Source: Tropicimonas sp. IMCC34011
Lineage (GTDB): Bacteria; Pseudomonadota; Alphaproteobacteria; Rhodobacterales; Rhodobacteraceae
Length of the DNA: 64,000 nucleotides
Assembly (NCBI RefSeq): GCF_003390865.1
Contig: NZ_QMEJ01000001.1
Span: 1,240,001-1,304,000 of the forward strand
Direction of reading: 5' to 3'
A model generated the notes under the pieces. It was not told where the DNA came from. It worked only from the letters and a program-made list of their open reading frames with translations, and ran no database searches. This document shows positions 1-8,306 of this stretch, in pieces. How positions within the stretch are numbered: the first letter of the stretch is position 1; each line of letters starts with the position of its first letter. The position numbers and the translations under genes were made by a program.

Positions 1-690
1 GAAAGTCCCTGGCTCTCCGAGGCGCTCACTTACCTGTGGCGGGCCGCCCGTGTTGCTGTCGAGCAGTCCGGCACCTTTACTCTTCCACCGCTCGTGCTCG
101 CGGGCCCGCCCGGGTGTGGCAAGACCTACATTGCGGAGCGCCTCGGCGCTGTGTCGGGCTGCTCGCCGCTGCGCCTCGATATGAGCAGCAGCACGGCAAG
201 CTTCATCGTGACCGGCAGTGAATACACGTGGGCGAGCGCGAGCGCCGGGCGACCCATCGAGCATATCGCGGAGACAAAGGTCGCAAACCCGATCATCATC
301 CTCGACGAGATCGAGAAGCGCGCCCACGGCTCGAATGGCGGCGATGCTGCCAACGCGCTGTTGCCACTGCTCGAGCGCTCGACCGCGGCTGCGTATCAAT
401 CGCCCTATCTCGAAGCGCCCGTGGATCTCAGCCACGTCTCCTGGGTCCTTTGCGTCAACGATGTCGCGTACCTGCCTCGCCCCCTGAGAGACCGAGTTCG
501 AGTCGTGCAGTGCCCGATGCCGGAAGGCGCGCTTTTGCGTGATCTCGTCGCGCGGATCCTCGGCGATGATGTCGATCCGGCGATCCTCGAGACGGCAACT
601 GAGGCGGTCGCGGGCGGTCGGTCCTTGCGCTGGCTATCGCGGCTAGCCGATCAGCTCCGCGCGATCGCCGAAGCGCCAATCCTGCACTGA
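1..690 (+). CDS. AAA+ ATPase, N-terminus cut by window edge
   Basis: The frame is open from base 1, so the true start lies outside the window; 229 residues are visible. A Walker A motif GPPGCGKT lies near visible residues 35-42, Walker B IIILDEIEK near 98-106, a sensor-1 type Asn in CVND, and an Arg-rich RPLRDRVRVV stretch as candidate arginine finger. This order is that of Lon/ClpX-like AAA+ domains. No protease or DNA-binding domain is visible in the remaining part. It lies 408 bases upstream of a primase/helicase pair on the same strand, so a role in the replication or maintenance of a mobile element is inferred, not shown. An in-frame GTG at 94 lies too close to Walker A to be the real start. 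Confidence 0.75.
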   Translation, partial: ESPWLSEALTYLWRAARVAVEQSGTFTLPPLVLAGPPGCGKTYIAERLGAVSGCSPLRLDMSSSTASFIVTGSEYTWASASAGRPIEHIAETKVANPIIILDEIEKRAHGSNGGDAANALLPLLERSTAAAYQSPYLEAPVDLSHVSWVLCVNDVAYLPRPLRDRVRVVQCPMPEGALLRDLVARILGDDVDPAILETATEAVAGGRSLRWLSRLADQLRAIAEAPILH

Positions 691-1098
691 AAAGGGCTGC
701 CGGGAATACGCAGCGTGCGGGATCTGGTCCCACCGTTCCCGGTGTTCCCGGCGCTTCAGCGCAGCAGCCTCCAAAGACACCACATCTGACAATTTGTGAA
801 AAAGATTAAGAAAAGCAGCCGCATGGACTGCTTTCTTTAGGTTCTGGACCGGGAACGTGGGAACAAATCTTTGGGTTCTGGGCCGTTTTTTTGAGGTTAT
901 CCACATAAAGCCCGCCTGACCCCGGGGCCCAGCACTTGGCGCTTTCGTTCTTTACGACTCTATTAAGAGGACACCGCGCTGAAAGAGCGGCCGGGTCGCT
1001 GACGCCACATCAAACCGACCCGACCAACGCCTTCTTCCAGCAAACTCTCACGCCCGACCGCCGCAGGCAAGCCTGTCGGCGCACAAAGGAGATTTGCC
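691..1098. other. Intergenic region with DnaA box and repeats; possible replication origin
   Basis: This 408-base gap has no convincing gene. It contains a perfect DnaA-box match TTATCCACA at 897-905, two direct GTTCCCGG repeats at 735-742 and 744-751, their inverted counterparts CCGGGAAC and GTGGGAAC at 849-864, and two direct GGTTCTGGnCCG-like repeats near 840 and 874. An A/T-rich stretch (about 790-816) lies between. The arrangement beside primase and helicase-like genes is what a plasmid or element origin would look like. It could instead be an operator region for the primase gene. Confidence 0.4.
897..905 (+). promoter_or_regulatory. DnaA box (TTATCCACA)
   Basis: An exact match to the DnaA-box consensus TTATNCACA, directly after a run of seven T residues and 194 bases upstream of the primase-like gene. 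A single box can occur by chance. The surrounding repeats and the replication genes downstream raise its weight. Confidence 0.45.
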
Positions 1099-1434
1099 AT
1101 GACGCAGTCTTGCGCGTCCACCCTTAGCCGGCCCCGCAGCGGGCCCGACATCTTTGTCGCGGTCAATGCTGCCGCGCTGCCCCGCCTCGAAACCCTCTGC
1201 CGGACCTGGGCGCCGGGCGGCGTGACGCGCGGTGCGGAATACCTTGCGCTCAACCCCACTCGTAACGACCGCTCGATCGGCTCGTTCTGCATCAACATCA
1301 GGACCGGTCGCTGGTCGGATTTTGCGACGGGCGACGCCGGCGGGGACCCGATCTCGCTTTATGCTTATTTGCACGGGCTCAAGCAGATCGACGCGGCGCG
1401 CCGGCTTGCCCTCGAGCTGGGGGTGGCGGCATGA
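1099..1434 (+). CDS. Primase-like small protein of a mobile element
   Basis: 111 residues. The centre (about residues 40-95) reads as an Asn/Pro/Arg-rich segment followed by GRWSDFATGDAGGDPISL and a helical tail. This pattern is typical of the N-terminal primase domain of phage and plasmid replication proteins, where this half normally precedes a Toprim domain. The Cys pairs of a CHC2 zinc finger are not complete. A good ribosome site AAGGAG lies just before the ATG. It ends in a 4-base ATGA overlap with the Toprim/DUF927 gene, so the two are translationally coupled and probably act together as a split primase-helicase. The function is inferred from the family pattern and neighbours. Confidence 0.6.
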   Translation: MTQSCASTLSRPRSGPDIFVAVNAAALPRLETLCRTWAPGGVTRGAEYLALNPTRNDRSIGSFCINIRTGRWSDFATGDAGGDPISLYAYLHGLKQIDAARRLALELGVAA

Positions 1435-4022
1435 TCGATACCATCGTCCGCGCCCCGATCCCCCTCATCTGCGACCTCTCGCCCGACGCGACCCGGGTTG
1501 TGCCGGTGCCGACCGACACTGCGCTGCCTGATCTCTCGCGCGACGCGTCTTGCACTGCCGCTTATTCGTACCGCGACGAAACGGGCGGTATCGTCGGGCT
1601 TGTGGCGCGTTACGAACGGCAGGATCCGAAGACGCCCAGTGGCACGCGCAAGACTTTTCGCCAGGTCACGCTCTGGCGCGACCCTGAGCGCGGGCTTGTC
1701 TTCGCCTGGCGCGGCATGTCCGACAATCGGCCGCTCTATCGCCTTGCTGACCTCCTCGCGCGGCCGGAAGCACCGGTGATCATCAGCGAGGGCGAGAAGT
1801 GCGCCGACGCGGTCGCCGCGGCGTTCCCGCAGAACGTGAGCCTGTCGTGGTCCGGCGGGAGCAATGCTGTCGCGAAGACGGACTGGTCGCCGCTCACGGG
1901 CCGCGATGTGATCCTCATGCCCGACCATGACAATGCCGGCGCGAAGGCCACGGGCGCGATCGAGGAGATCCTCCGCAATACGCGCTGCGCGCGGATCCGC
2001 CGGCTCGATATCGCACGGATCGGTGCAGCTGTCTCCGGCGAGACGCCGCCCGGCTATGACATCGCCGACGCCGTGGCGGACGGGCTCGATGGGGCGGCGC
2101 TGCGCGGGATGATCGAGAAGCAGCCCGACCTCCTGACGGAGGTAGATCTTCTCGCCGAAACGCCGGCCGGCCCGGACGAAGCGACGGGCGACCCGGCCGC
2201 TGGTGCGGCCAACCCGATCGCGACGTATATGCAGGATACTTGGCAGACGCGGCTCTCCCTGCCCGACGGCTTCCGCATCGACGAGACCGGCATCTACAAA
2301 CCCGTTGTCTCCGCCAAGGGCACTTTGAACGAGGTGTTTGTGGGGTCGCCGATGCTCGTCGTCGGCCGCACGCGGACCGGCCGGGCCGGCGCGGGCTGGG
2401 GCTACCTTGTTGTCGTGATGACGCCGGTGGGCGATTGGGAGATGCTGGTCGTGCCCGGACGTCTCCTTGCGGGAGACGGTCGGGAATTCCGCGAGCTCCT
2501 CGCCGAACTGGGCTTCATTTGTCCGCAGGGTCGCGCCGGCCGGCAGGCTCTGGCGGATTATATCGGCCATGCGCAGACCTCAGAGATCGTCGAGGTCGTC
2601 ACTCAGCCCGGCTGGCACGGCGACAGCTATTGCTTCCCGGACAGGGTCATCCAGCCGCCTGGGACGAAGCGGCGCCTGAAACTCGATCTCGGCGAGATGG
2701 ATCACAAGATGCGCAGCCACGGCGATCCCGAGGCCTGGCAGCGCCTCGCGGCCTTGGCGGTCGGCAATTCGCGGCTCGCCTTCGCGATCTCCGTCGCATT
2801 CTCCGGCTATCTCCTCGAACCTCTTGGCGAGGAGAACGCCGTCTTCCACATTTTTGGCCTCTCGTCCCGTGGCAAGACAACCATCATCTTCGTCGCCAGT
2901 AGCGTGGCAGGTGGCGGCGGCCAGAACGGTAACTCGACGACGTGGCGCGCTACCGCGAATGGTCTCGAAGGGATCGCGGCGCTTTACAACGACAACGTGC
3001 TCGTCCTTGACGAGATCAAGCAGGTCGCGCCGGACGAGCTTGGCGACGTGATCTACATGCTCGGCAACGGCAGCGGAAAGGCCCGCGCGGACAAGACCGG
3101 CAAGGCGCGTGCGGCGCTCGGATGGCGCGTCCTCGCGCTCTCGTCGGGCGAGGTCAAGATCGGGCAGCACATGTCCTCCGGCAAGCTCGGAGAGCGCGGA
3201 AGGCTCCTTGGCGGCGTAACCGCCCGCGCCTTTGACGTGCCGATCGAGACCGCGCCCGGATCGGACCGCACCTACGAAGATCTCCATGGGTTCAAGAGTG
3301 AAGCCGCCCTGTCCGATCATCTCGCTCGTGAGGCAGCCCGCTCCTACGGCCATGCCGGCCCGGCATTCGTGGAGGCCCTCGTGGAAGACCGCGATGCGGC
3401 CATCGCGACGGCGAGGCAAACGGTCGACCGGTTTGTCGCGCAGGTCCGCCGCGACGATGACGATGCGCAGGTTGGCCGTGTCGCCCGCAGGTTCGGGGTG
3501 GTCGCTGCGGCCGGAAGCCTCGCGACGGGTTATGGCGTCGTGCCCTGGCAGGGGGACACGGCCTACGAAGCCGCGCTCGCATGTTTCGAGGCGTGGCGGC
3601 GTGAGCGGGGCAGCAACGCATCTGAGGACGAGACCGATGCGATCCGCCTCCTGCAGCGGTACTTCGAGATCCATGGCGGGAGCCGGTTCGAGACGATCAG
3701 CGCATCTCGCGGGAGCACCGAGGCAAGTGAGGACGAGGAGGTCCCCACGCGTCTTGAGGATCGCCCTGTCCACGCGCGCTGCGGCTATCGTGCATTCGTT
3801 CCGGGCCCCGACGGCACCGCACACACGACGTATTACGTCACCCCCGAGGCATGGCGGACGGAGATCTGCAATGGCCGGGATGCCGAATTCGTCGCGAGGG
3901 TCGCCCGCAAGTACGGCGCGTTGATCCCCGGCGAAAACAATCGCCTGCAGAAGAAACAGCGTCTGCCGGACTACCCTGGCGGCACGCGCATCTACGCGAT
4001 CCAGCCCGACAATCTGCCCTGA
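1431..4022 (+). CDS. Toprim plus DUF927 helicase-like replication protein
   Basis: 863 residues. A Toprim-like part comes first: VIISEGEKCADAV near residue 117 supplies the conserved Glu and LMPDHDNAG near 162 the DxD-type acid pair. A DUF927 ATPase part follows, with Walker A FGLSSRGKTT near residue 477 and Walker B VLVLDEIKQ near 523. These domain fusions are known from phage and integrative elements, where they prime and unwind DNA. The start ATG overlaps the stop of the primase-like gene by four bases. Two domains of a replication initiator divided over two coupled genes is a common layout. The protein marks the left part of the window as mobile-element DNA. Confidence 0.75.
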   Translation: MIDTIVRAPIPLICDLSPDATRVVPVPTDTALPDLSRDASCTAAYSYRDETGGIVGLVARYERQDPKTPSGTRKTFRQVTLWRDPERGLVFAWRGMSDNRPLYRLADLLARPEAPVIISEGEKCADAVAAAFPQNVSLSWSGGSNAVAKTDWSPLTGRDVILMPDHDNAGAKATGAIEEILRNTRCARIRRLDIARIGAAVSGETPPGYDIADAVADGLDGAALRGMIEKQPDLLTEVDLLAETPAGPDEATGDPAAGAANPIATYMQDTWQTRLSLPDGFRIDETGIYKPVVSAKGTLNEVFVGSPMLVVGRTRTGRAGAGWGYLVVVMTPVGDWEMLVVPGRLLAGDGREFRELLAELGFICPQGRAGRQALADYIGHAQTSEIVEVVTQPGWHGDSYCFPDRVIQPPGTKRRLKLDLGEMDHKMRSHGDPEAWQRLAALAVGNSRLAFAISVAFSGYLLEPLGEENAVFHIFGLSSRGKTTIIFVASSVAGGGGQNGNSTTWRATANGLEGIAALYNDNVLVLDEIKQVAPDELGDVIYMLGNGSGKARADKTGKARAALGWRVLALSSGEVKIGQHMSSGKLGERGRLLGGVTARAFDVPIETAPGSDRTYEDLHGFKSEAALSDHLAREAARSYGHAGPAFVEALVEDRDAAIATARQTVDRFVAQVRRDDDDAQVGRVARRFGVVAAAGSLATGYGVVPWQGDTAYEAALACFEAWRRERGSNASEDETDAIRLLQRYFEIHGGSRFETISASRGSTEASEDEEVPTRLEDRPVHARCGYRAFVPGPDGTAHTTYYVTPEAWRTEICNGRDAEFVARVARKYGALIPGENNRLQKKQRLPDYPGGTRIYAIQPDNLP

Positions 4023-4099
4023 ACAATCTGGCAGGCCGGATCCCCGGCCTGCCGGCCCACCTGCCGCATTCGCGGCGCTTTCACCTTGAAGGATACCCC

Positions 4100-4615
4100 A
4101 TGTACTACGTCATCGCCGCGCGGGAAGAGTTCCCGGCCAACGCCATCAACAGCATCGACCTGTTCGATTATGCCGCTGTGTCCCGGAGGCCTTTGCTTCT
4201 GGCCCTCGGCGTGCCCCTGCCCGATGGTTGCTACCTCAAGGTCTCGGGGCGCGAGATCGTCGCCATCGGAGCGTTCGCTGATGAGGACGAAGCTTGCCAC
4301 GAGATGGACATGCTGTTCTCGAGCCGCTCCGAGCGGATCGCACCCGAGGATCGCCAGATCCCCTACCATCCGCAGGACGAGATGATCGCTGCACGCCGGG
4401 CCCTTCCGCCGATCAAGCTGAGCGCGGCCCATACCGCCAGTTACGTCAGGAATGCCGCCGAAGGTCTCGACCTCGCGGGGTTGTCCGACGTACAGCTCAC
4501 CCAGATCGAGAACGGTATCCACGCCGAAGCCGAGCATGACGGGTTGGACCTCGACATCAAGGCGTTTACGGAGACGCTCGGAAACCTCCGGCACCAGCAT
4601 ACTTGGAAGGCGTGA
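4100..4615 (+). CDS. Hypothetical protein, element-associated
   Basis: 171 residues, no family recognised. The ATG at 4100 is preceded by AAGGA at 4089-4093 and was preferred over in-frame starts inside the upstream gene. The protein is acidic, has no membrane segment or signal peptide, and contains an acidic DEDEACHEMD stretch near residue 60. It lies 77 bases downstream of the DUF927 gene on the same strand and is followed by a strong GC hairpin, so it is probably the last gene of the replication operon. Confidence 0.6.
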   Translation: MYYVIAAREEFPANAINSIDLFDYAAVSRRPLLLALGVPLPDGCYLKVSGREIVAIGAFADEDEACHEMDMLFSSRSERIAPEDRQIPYHPQDEMIAARRALPPIKLSAAHTASYVRNAAEGLDLAGLSDVQLTQIENGIHAEAEHDGLDLDIKAFTETLGNLRHQHTWKA

Positions 4616-4622
4616 TGGGTCC

Positions 4623-4648
4623 GCCGGTCCGCCCCCGGACGGACCGGC
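4623..4648 (+). terminator. GC-rich hairpin after the replication operon
   Basis: GCCGGTCCG at 4623-4631 and CGGACCGGC at 4640-4648 form a perfect 9-bp stem with an 8-base loop, starting seven bases after the stop codon. No T-run follows, so this is a hairpin-only terminator candidate. Confidence 0.45.
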
Positions 4649-4806
4649 ACATCGATCGAAACCGTCGCAGAGCAATCGCCTCGGATCGGTCGTGCTTTGA
4701 GAGGGTCAGCGCTGCCTCCGGGTGGAAAAGAACGTCTGGCCTCCGGGTAGCTGCGCCAATAGGACCAGCGCGAAGTTCAAACGAAGCACAGTCGGCCCGA
4801 ATTTCC

Positions 4807-5955
4807 ATGACCATGACGTCCAGAGCCCAGACACGCCCACTTCACGTGATGCTAACCGTGAATGCCGCCTGGAACATCTGGAATTTCCGCCAGCCGGTTC
4901 TGAAGGCGCTGCTCTCCCGCGGCTACCGCGTCACCGTTCTGGCGCCGCCCGATGACAGCGTGCCACAGCTCGAGGAGATGGGCTGCCGGGTCCTGCCGCT
5001 GGAGATGTCCGCCAAGGGGCTCAACCCGCTGGAAGGGCTGCGCCTGCGCAGGGCCTTTCTGCGCGCCTTCCGGGAGAAGCGGCCCGACATCGTGTTCAGC
5101 TACACGATCAAGAACAATCTCTTCGGGGCCATGGCGGCCCGGACTTGCGGGGTGCCCTTCCTGCCGAATGTCACCGGGCTCGGCACGGCCTTCCTCTCCG
5201 GCGGAGCGCTGCAGCGGGTGGCAGAAACACTTTATCGCCACGCCTTCCGTCCGTTGCCGAGGGTCTTCTTCCAGAACGAAGATGACAAGGCGCTGTTCCT
5301 GTCGCGCCGGCTGGTACGCGAGGCGCAATGCGAGGTGCTGCCCGGCTCCGGCATCGACCTTGAGCGGTTTGCCGCCGCGCCCTACCCCGAGGGGGAGGAG
5401 ACGCGATTCCTGATGATCGCCCGGCTGCTGCGCGACAAGGGCGTGCGGGAATACGTCGAGGCGGCACGGATACTCAAGGCCGAGGGCGTCACGGCGCGCT
5501 TTCAGATCCTCGGCTCGACTGACTCCGAGAACCGCACAGCCATCTCCCGCGAGGAGCTGGCCGGCTGGGAGGCGGAGGGCGTGATCAATTATCTCGGCAC
5601 CACGCCGGACGTGCGCCCCCACATCTCGGCCTCACATTGCGTCGTCCTGCCCTCCTATCGCGAGGGCGCGCCCCGCACGCTGATCGAAGCGGCAGCGATG
5701 GCGCGGCCCCTGATCGCGACCGATGTGCCCGGCTGCACGGCGGTGGTGGACCACGAGGCGAGCGGCATTCTGTGCGAGGTGCGCAGCGGCTCGAGCCTGG
5801 CCGACGCCTGCCGCCGCTTCCTGTCGCTTGAGGCGGGCGAACGTTGCGAGATGGGACAGGCGGGCCGGGCCAAGATGGCCGCCGAGTACGACGAGGCGCT
5901 GATCGTGCAGGCCTACGGGCGTGCCATGTCGGAGATGCTCGGGCTGGGCATCTGA
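4807..5955 (+). CDS. Glycosyltransferase family 4
   Basis: 382 residues from ATG 4807 (alternatives 4813 and 4849; none has a clear ribosome site). The N-terminal half starts HVMLTVNAAWNIWNFRQP and has the FSYTIKNNLFGAMAA segment seen in GT4 enzymes of O-antigen and capsule loci. The C-terminal half contains VLPSYREGAPRTLIEAAAM, the Glu-bearing donor-site motif of GT4 (residues about 280-300). Role: transfer of a nucleotide-activated sugar to a lipid-linked acceptor on the cytoplasmic face. It is the first gene of the polysaccharide locus and stands 326 bases before the EPS regulator. Donor and acceptor cannot be read from sequence. Confidence 0.85.
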   Translation: MTMTSRAQTRPLHVMLTVNAAWNIWNFRQPVLKALLSRGYRVTVLAPPDDSVPQLEEMGCRVLPLEMSAKGLNPLEGLRLRRAFLRAFREKRPDIVFSYTIKNNLFGAMAARTCGVPFLPNVTGLGTAFLSGGALQRVAETLYRHAFRPLPRVFFQNEDDKALFLSRRLVREAQCEVLPGSGIDLERFAAAPYPEGEETRFLMIARLLRDKGVREYVEAARILKAEGVTARFQILGSTDSENRTAISREELAGWEAEGVINYLGTTPDVRPHISASHCVVLPSYREGAPRTLIEAAAMARPLIATDVPGCTAVVDHEASGILCEVRSGSSLADACRRFLSLEAGERCEMGQAGRAKMAAEYDEALIVQAYGRAMSEMLGLGI

Positions 5956-6281
5956 GCAGCCGGCGTTAACCGTCCCGAGCCGGCCTCGCGCGGGTCGAGC
6001 CTGCCCGGACTTCCAGCACCCCGCAACGGCGCCCGGCGATCCGATGCAAGGGCCGAGCAACGGGCCTGAAGTTAGGCCGTTTCCCATTGCTTCGGCGGTG
6101 CTCTGCAACCAGAACGTCAACCATCGCTGCGCCATCTTGCCAAAAGGCGAGCAAACCCATACCGTTCAAGACTGAACGATATGGCCAAGCCCTGTCTTAC
6201 ATCATCGAACCACCCCGCAGGAGATGGCCCGGCCAGCTCTTGTGCGGTAGCCGTTACCTGCCCTGCCTTCATGACGCATCC
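5956..6281. other. Intergenic region before the EPS regulator
   Basis: About 326 bases with no gene recognised. It holds one clear palindrome (6163-6178) about 100 bases before the regulator start. No convincing -35/-10 pair was found. Confidence 0.4.
6163..6178. promoter_or_regulatory. Palindrome CGTTCA-AGAC-TGAACG, candidate operator
   Basis: CGTTCA at 6163-6168 and TGAACG at 6173-6178 form a perfect 6-bp inverted repeat with a 4-base spacer, a size suited to a dimeric winged-helix regulator. It lies about 104 bases upstream of the MarR-type gene, so autoregulation is a reasonable guess. Confidence 0.35.
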
Positions 6282-6638
6282 ATGACAGACCGCCGTGATG
6301 CCATGCAGGAAGACATGCGGTTCCGCATGCTCAAACTGCTGGACGACAGCCCCGAGATGAGCCAGCGCGACCTTGCTCGAGCGGTCGGCATCAGCCTCGG
6401 CAGCGTGAACTTCCAACTCAAAGCGTTAGTCGACAAAGGCATGATCAAGCTCGGCAACTTCTCGGCCAACCCCGACAAGCGCCGCTACGCCTATATCCTC
6501 ACCCCGCGCGGCATCGCCGCCAAGGCCGCCCTCACCCGGCGGTTCCTCGCGCGGAAACGGGCGGAATATGAGGCGCTGCGCGCTGAGATCGAGGCGCTGC
6601 AAAGCGAGATCGACGGCAAGCCCACCGCATCGGAATGA
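6282..6638 (+). CDS. MarR-family EPS-associated transcriptional regulator
   Basis: 118 residues from ATG 6282; ATG 6303 is also possible. The N-terminal winged helix reads [23 protein letters not shown] with recognition helix around [20 protein letters not shown], followed by a [11 protein letters not shown] wing. The C-terminal part is a coiled-coil segment ([20 protein letters not shown]). This layout matches the MarR-type regulators found beside exopolysaccharide loci in Proteobacteria. It overlaps the next (broken) epimerase frame by ATGA. It probably controls this polysaccharide locus; the palindrome at 6163 is a candidate site. Confidence 0.75.
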   Translation: MTDRRDAMQEDMRFRMLKLLDDSPEMSQRDLARAVGISLGSVNFQLKALVDKGMIKLGNFSANPDKRRYAYILTPRGIAAKAALTRRFLARKRAEYEALRAEIEALQSEIDGKPTASE

Positions 6639-7027
6639 GCATCCCGACCGACATGGTGCGCGTTCTCATCACAGGCACCGCCGGGTTCATCGGCTTCCAC
6701 CTGGCCAAGCCTCTTCTGGCCGAGGGCTTCCGCATTCAGGGCTACGACGGGATGAACGATTAATAAGATGGCACCTTCAAGCAGCGCCGCCATGCCCTGC
6801 TGCTCCCGAACGAGTACTCCTCGGCCAAGGAGAGAAAGCTGTGAGATAAAGCGGCGCTCCGGAAGACAGCGCAACGCTACTTCGTGGACATGCAGAAACG
6901 CAACGTCTTGGCGACCTGGGCCGATGCAGCGCTGATTCAGGAGCCGACTGGCTACCGGCCGAAGACCGAATTCACGCACGGGATCGCGCCATTCCTGACA
7001 GTGTTCAGAGAATATTACGGAAGATGA
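6635..7027 (+). pseudogene. NAD-dependent UDP-sugar (glucuronate-type) epimerase, middle deleted
   Basis: Two ends of one gene remain. At 6635-6763 a 42-residue N-terminus reads [20 protein letters not shown], the Rossmann GxxGxxG start, then GYDGMND and a stop. At about 6851-7027, in another frame, a C-terminal piece contains ATWADAALIQEPTGYRP and ends [14 protein letters not shown], the usual end of UDP-glucuronate 4-epimerases. Roughly 250 residues carrying the catalytic Tyr-x3-Lys are missing. The ATGA overlap with the regulator shows it was once the second gene of this operon. It sits directly before the UDP-sugar dehydrogenase, the usual partner of such epimerases. Confidence 0.8.
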
Positions 7028-7031
7028 TTTG

Positions 7032-8306
7032 ATGAGTGAGCCAACAAAGAAGATAGCCGTCATCGGCCTCGGTTATGTCGGCCTGCCCCTTGCCGCGGAG
7101 TTCGGCAAGATCCGTCCCACCGTGGGGTTCGACATAAACCGGGCGCGGATCGCCGAGCTGAAGGACGGCCACGACCGCACGCGAGAGACCTCGGCCGAGG
7201 AGCTGGCGTCCGCCACGCAGCTCTCCTTCGCCGCCGACACCTCCGACATCGCCGATTGCACGATCTACATCGTCACCGTCCCGACCCCGATCGACGCGCA
7301 CAAGCGACCCGATCTGACGCCGCTGATCAAGGCTTCGGAGGCCGTCGGCAGCGTTCTGAAGAAGGGCGACATCGTGATCTACGAAAGCACGGTGTACCCC
7401 GGTGCGACCGAGGAGGATTGCGTGCCGGTGCTTGAGCGCGTCTCGGGCCTGACGTTCAACGAGGACTTCTTCTGCGGCTACAGTCCCGAACGGATCAACC
7501 CGGGCGACAAGGAGCACCGGCTGCCGAGCATCAGGAAGGTAACCTCCGGCTCCACTCCCGAAATCGCGGAGACGGTTGACGCGCTCTACGCCGAGATCAT
7601 CACCGCCGGCACCTACAAAGCCGAGAGCATCAAGGTGGCGGAAGCCGCCAAGGTGATCGAGAACACTCAGCGGGACCTGAACATTGCGCTGGTGAACGAA
7701 CTCGCGATCATCTTCAACAAGATGGGGATCGACACGCAGGCGGTGCTCGAGGCGGCGGGGACGAAGTGGAACTTCCTCCCCTTCCGGCCGGGACTCGTCG
7801 GTGGGCACTGCATCGGGGTGGACCCCTACTACCTGACCCACAAGGCCGAGGCCTTGGGCTACCACCCGCAGGTGATCCTGGCCGGGCGGCGGATCAATGA
7901 CGGGATGGGGGCTTACGTCGCCGGGCAGATGATCAAGGCGATGCTGAAGAAACGGATCCAGATCGAAGGCGCTCGGGTGCTGGTGATGGGGCTGGCGTTC
8001 AAGGAAAACTGCCCGGATCTGCGGAACACGCGGGTCGTAGATGTTGTGGCAGAGCTTAGAGACTATGGCGTTGAGGTCGACGTGCATGACCCCTGGATGG
8101 ATCCTGAGGAGGCGCGGCACGAATACGGGCTGGAGTTGATCGAGGAGCCGGCGGCGGGGGCCTATGACGGCGTCGTGCTGGCGGTGGCTCATGACACGTT
8201 CCGGGCCGGCGGCCCGGAGGCCCTCGCCGCCTGGCGCAAGCCGGCGAGCATCCTCTGCGATCTGAAAAGCGCCTTTTCGCCCGATCAAAGCGATCTTAGA
8301 CTATGA
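7032..8306 (+). CDS. UDP-N-acetylhexosamine/UDP-hexose dehydrogenase (TviB/WbpA type)
   Basis: 424 residues from ATG 7032 (a TTG lies just before). The N-terminal NAD-binding fold reads [16 protein letters not shown]. The active-site Cys lies in [12 protein letters not shown] near residue 260. The C-terminal NAD/UDP-binding domain begins around [16 protein letters not shown]. The enzyme oxidises C6 of a UDP-sugar to the uronic acid in two NAD-dependent steps. The sequence is closest in style to TviB/WbpA enzymes that use UDP-HexNAc, though the substrate cannot be fixed from sequence. It overlaps the ABC flippase gene by ATGA. A 5'-truncated relative lies at 28347-29050. Confidence 0.88.
   Translation: MSEPTKKIAVIGLGYVGLPLAAEFGKIRPTVGFDINRARIAELKDGHDRTRETSAEELASATQLSFAADTSDIADCTIYIVTVPTPIDAHKRPDLTPLIKASEAVGSVLKKGDIVIYESTVYPGATEEDCVPVLERVSGLTFNEDFFCGYSPERINPGDKEHRLPSIRKVTSGSTPEIAETVDALYAEIITAGTYKAESIKVAEAAKVIENTQRDLNIALVNELAIIFNKMGIDTQAVLEAAGTKWNFLPFRPGLVGGHCIGVDPYYLTHKAEALGYHPQVILAGRRINDGMGAYVAGQMIKAMLKKRIQIEGARVLVMGLAFKENCPDLRNTRVVDVVAELRDYGVEVDVHDPWMDPEEARHEYGLELIEEPAAGAYDGVVLAVAHDTFRAGGPEALAAWRKPASILCDLKSAFSPDQSDLRL

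Noticed and set aside
1365-2570. 401-codon open frame antisense to the DUF927 gene
   Set aside because: It lies opposite a gene with clear Toprim and Walker motifs, has no family features and is Arg/Pro-rich, as expected for shadow frames in GC-rich DNA.
7005-8288. 427-codon open frame antisense to the UDP-sugar dehydrogenase
   Set aside because: The plus strand encodes a full enzyme with all motifs; the minus frame shows none.
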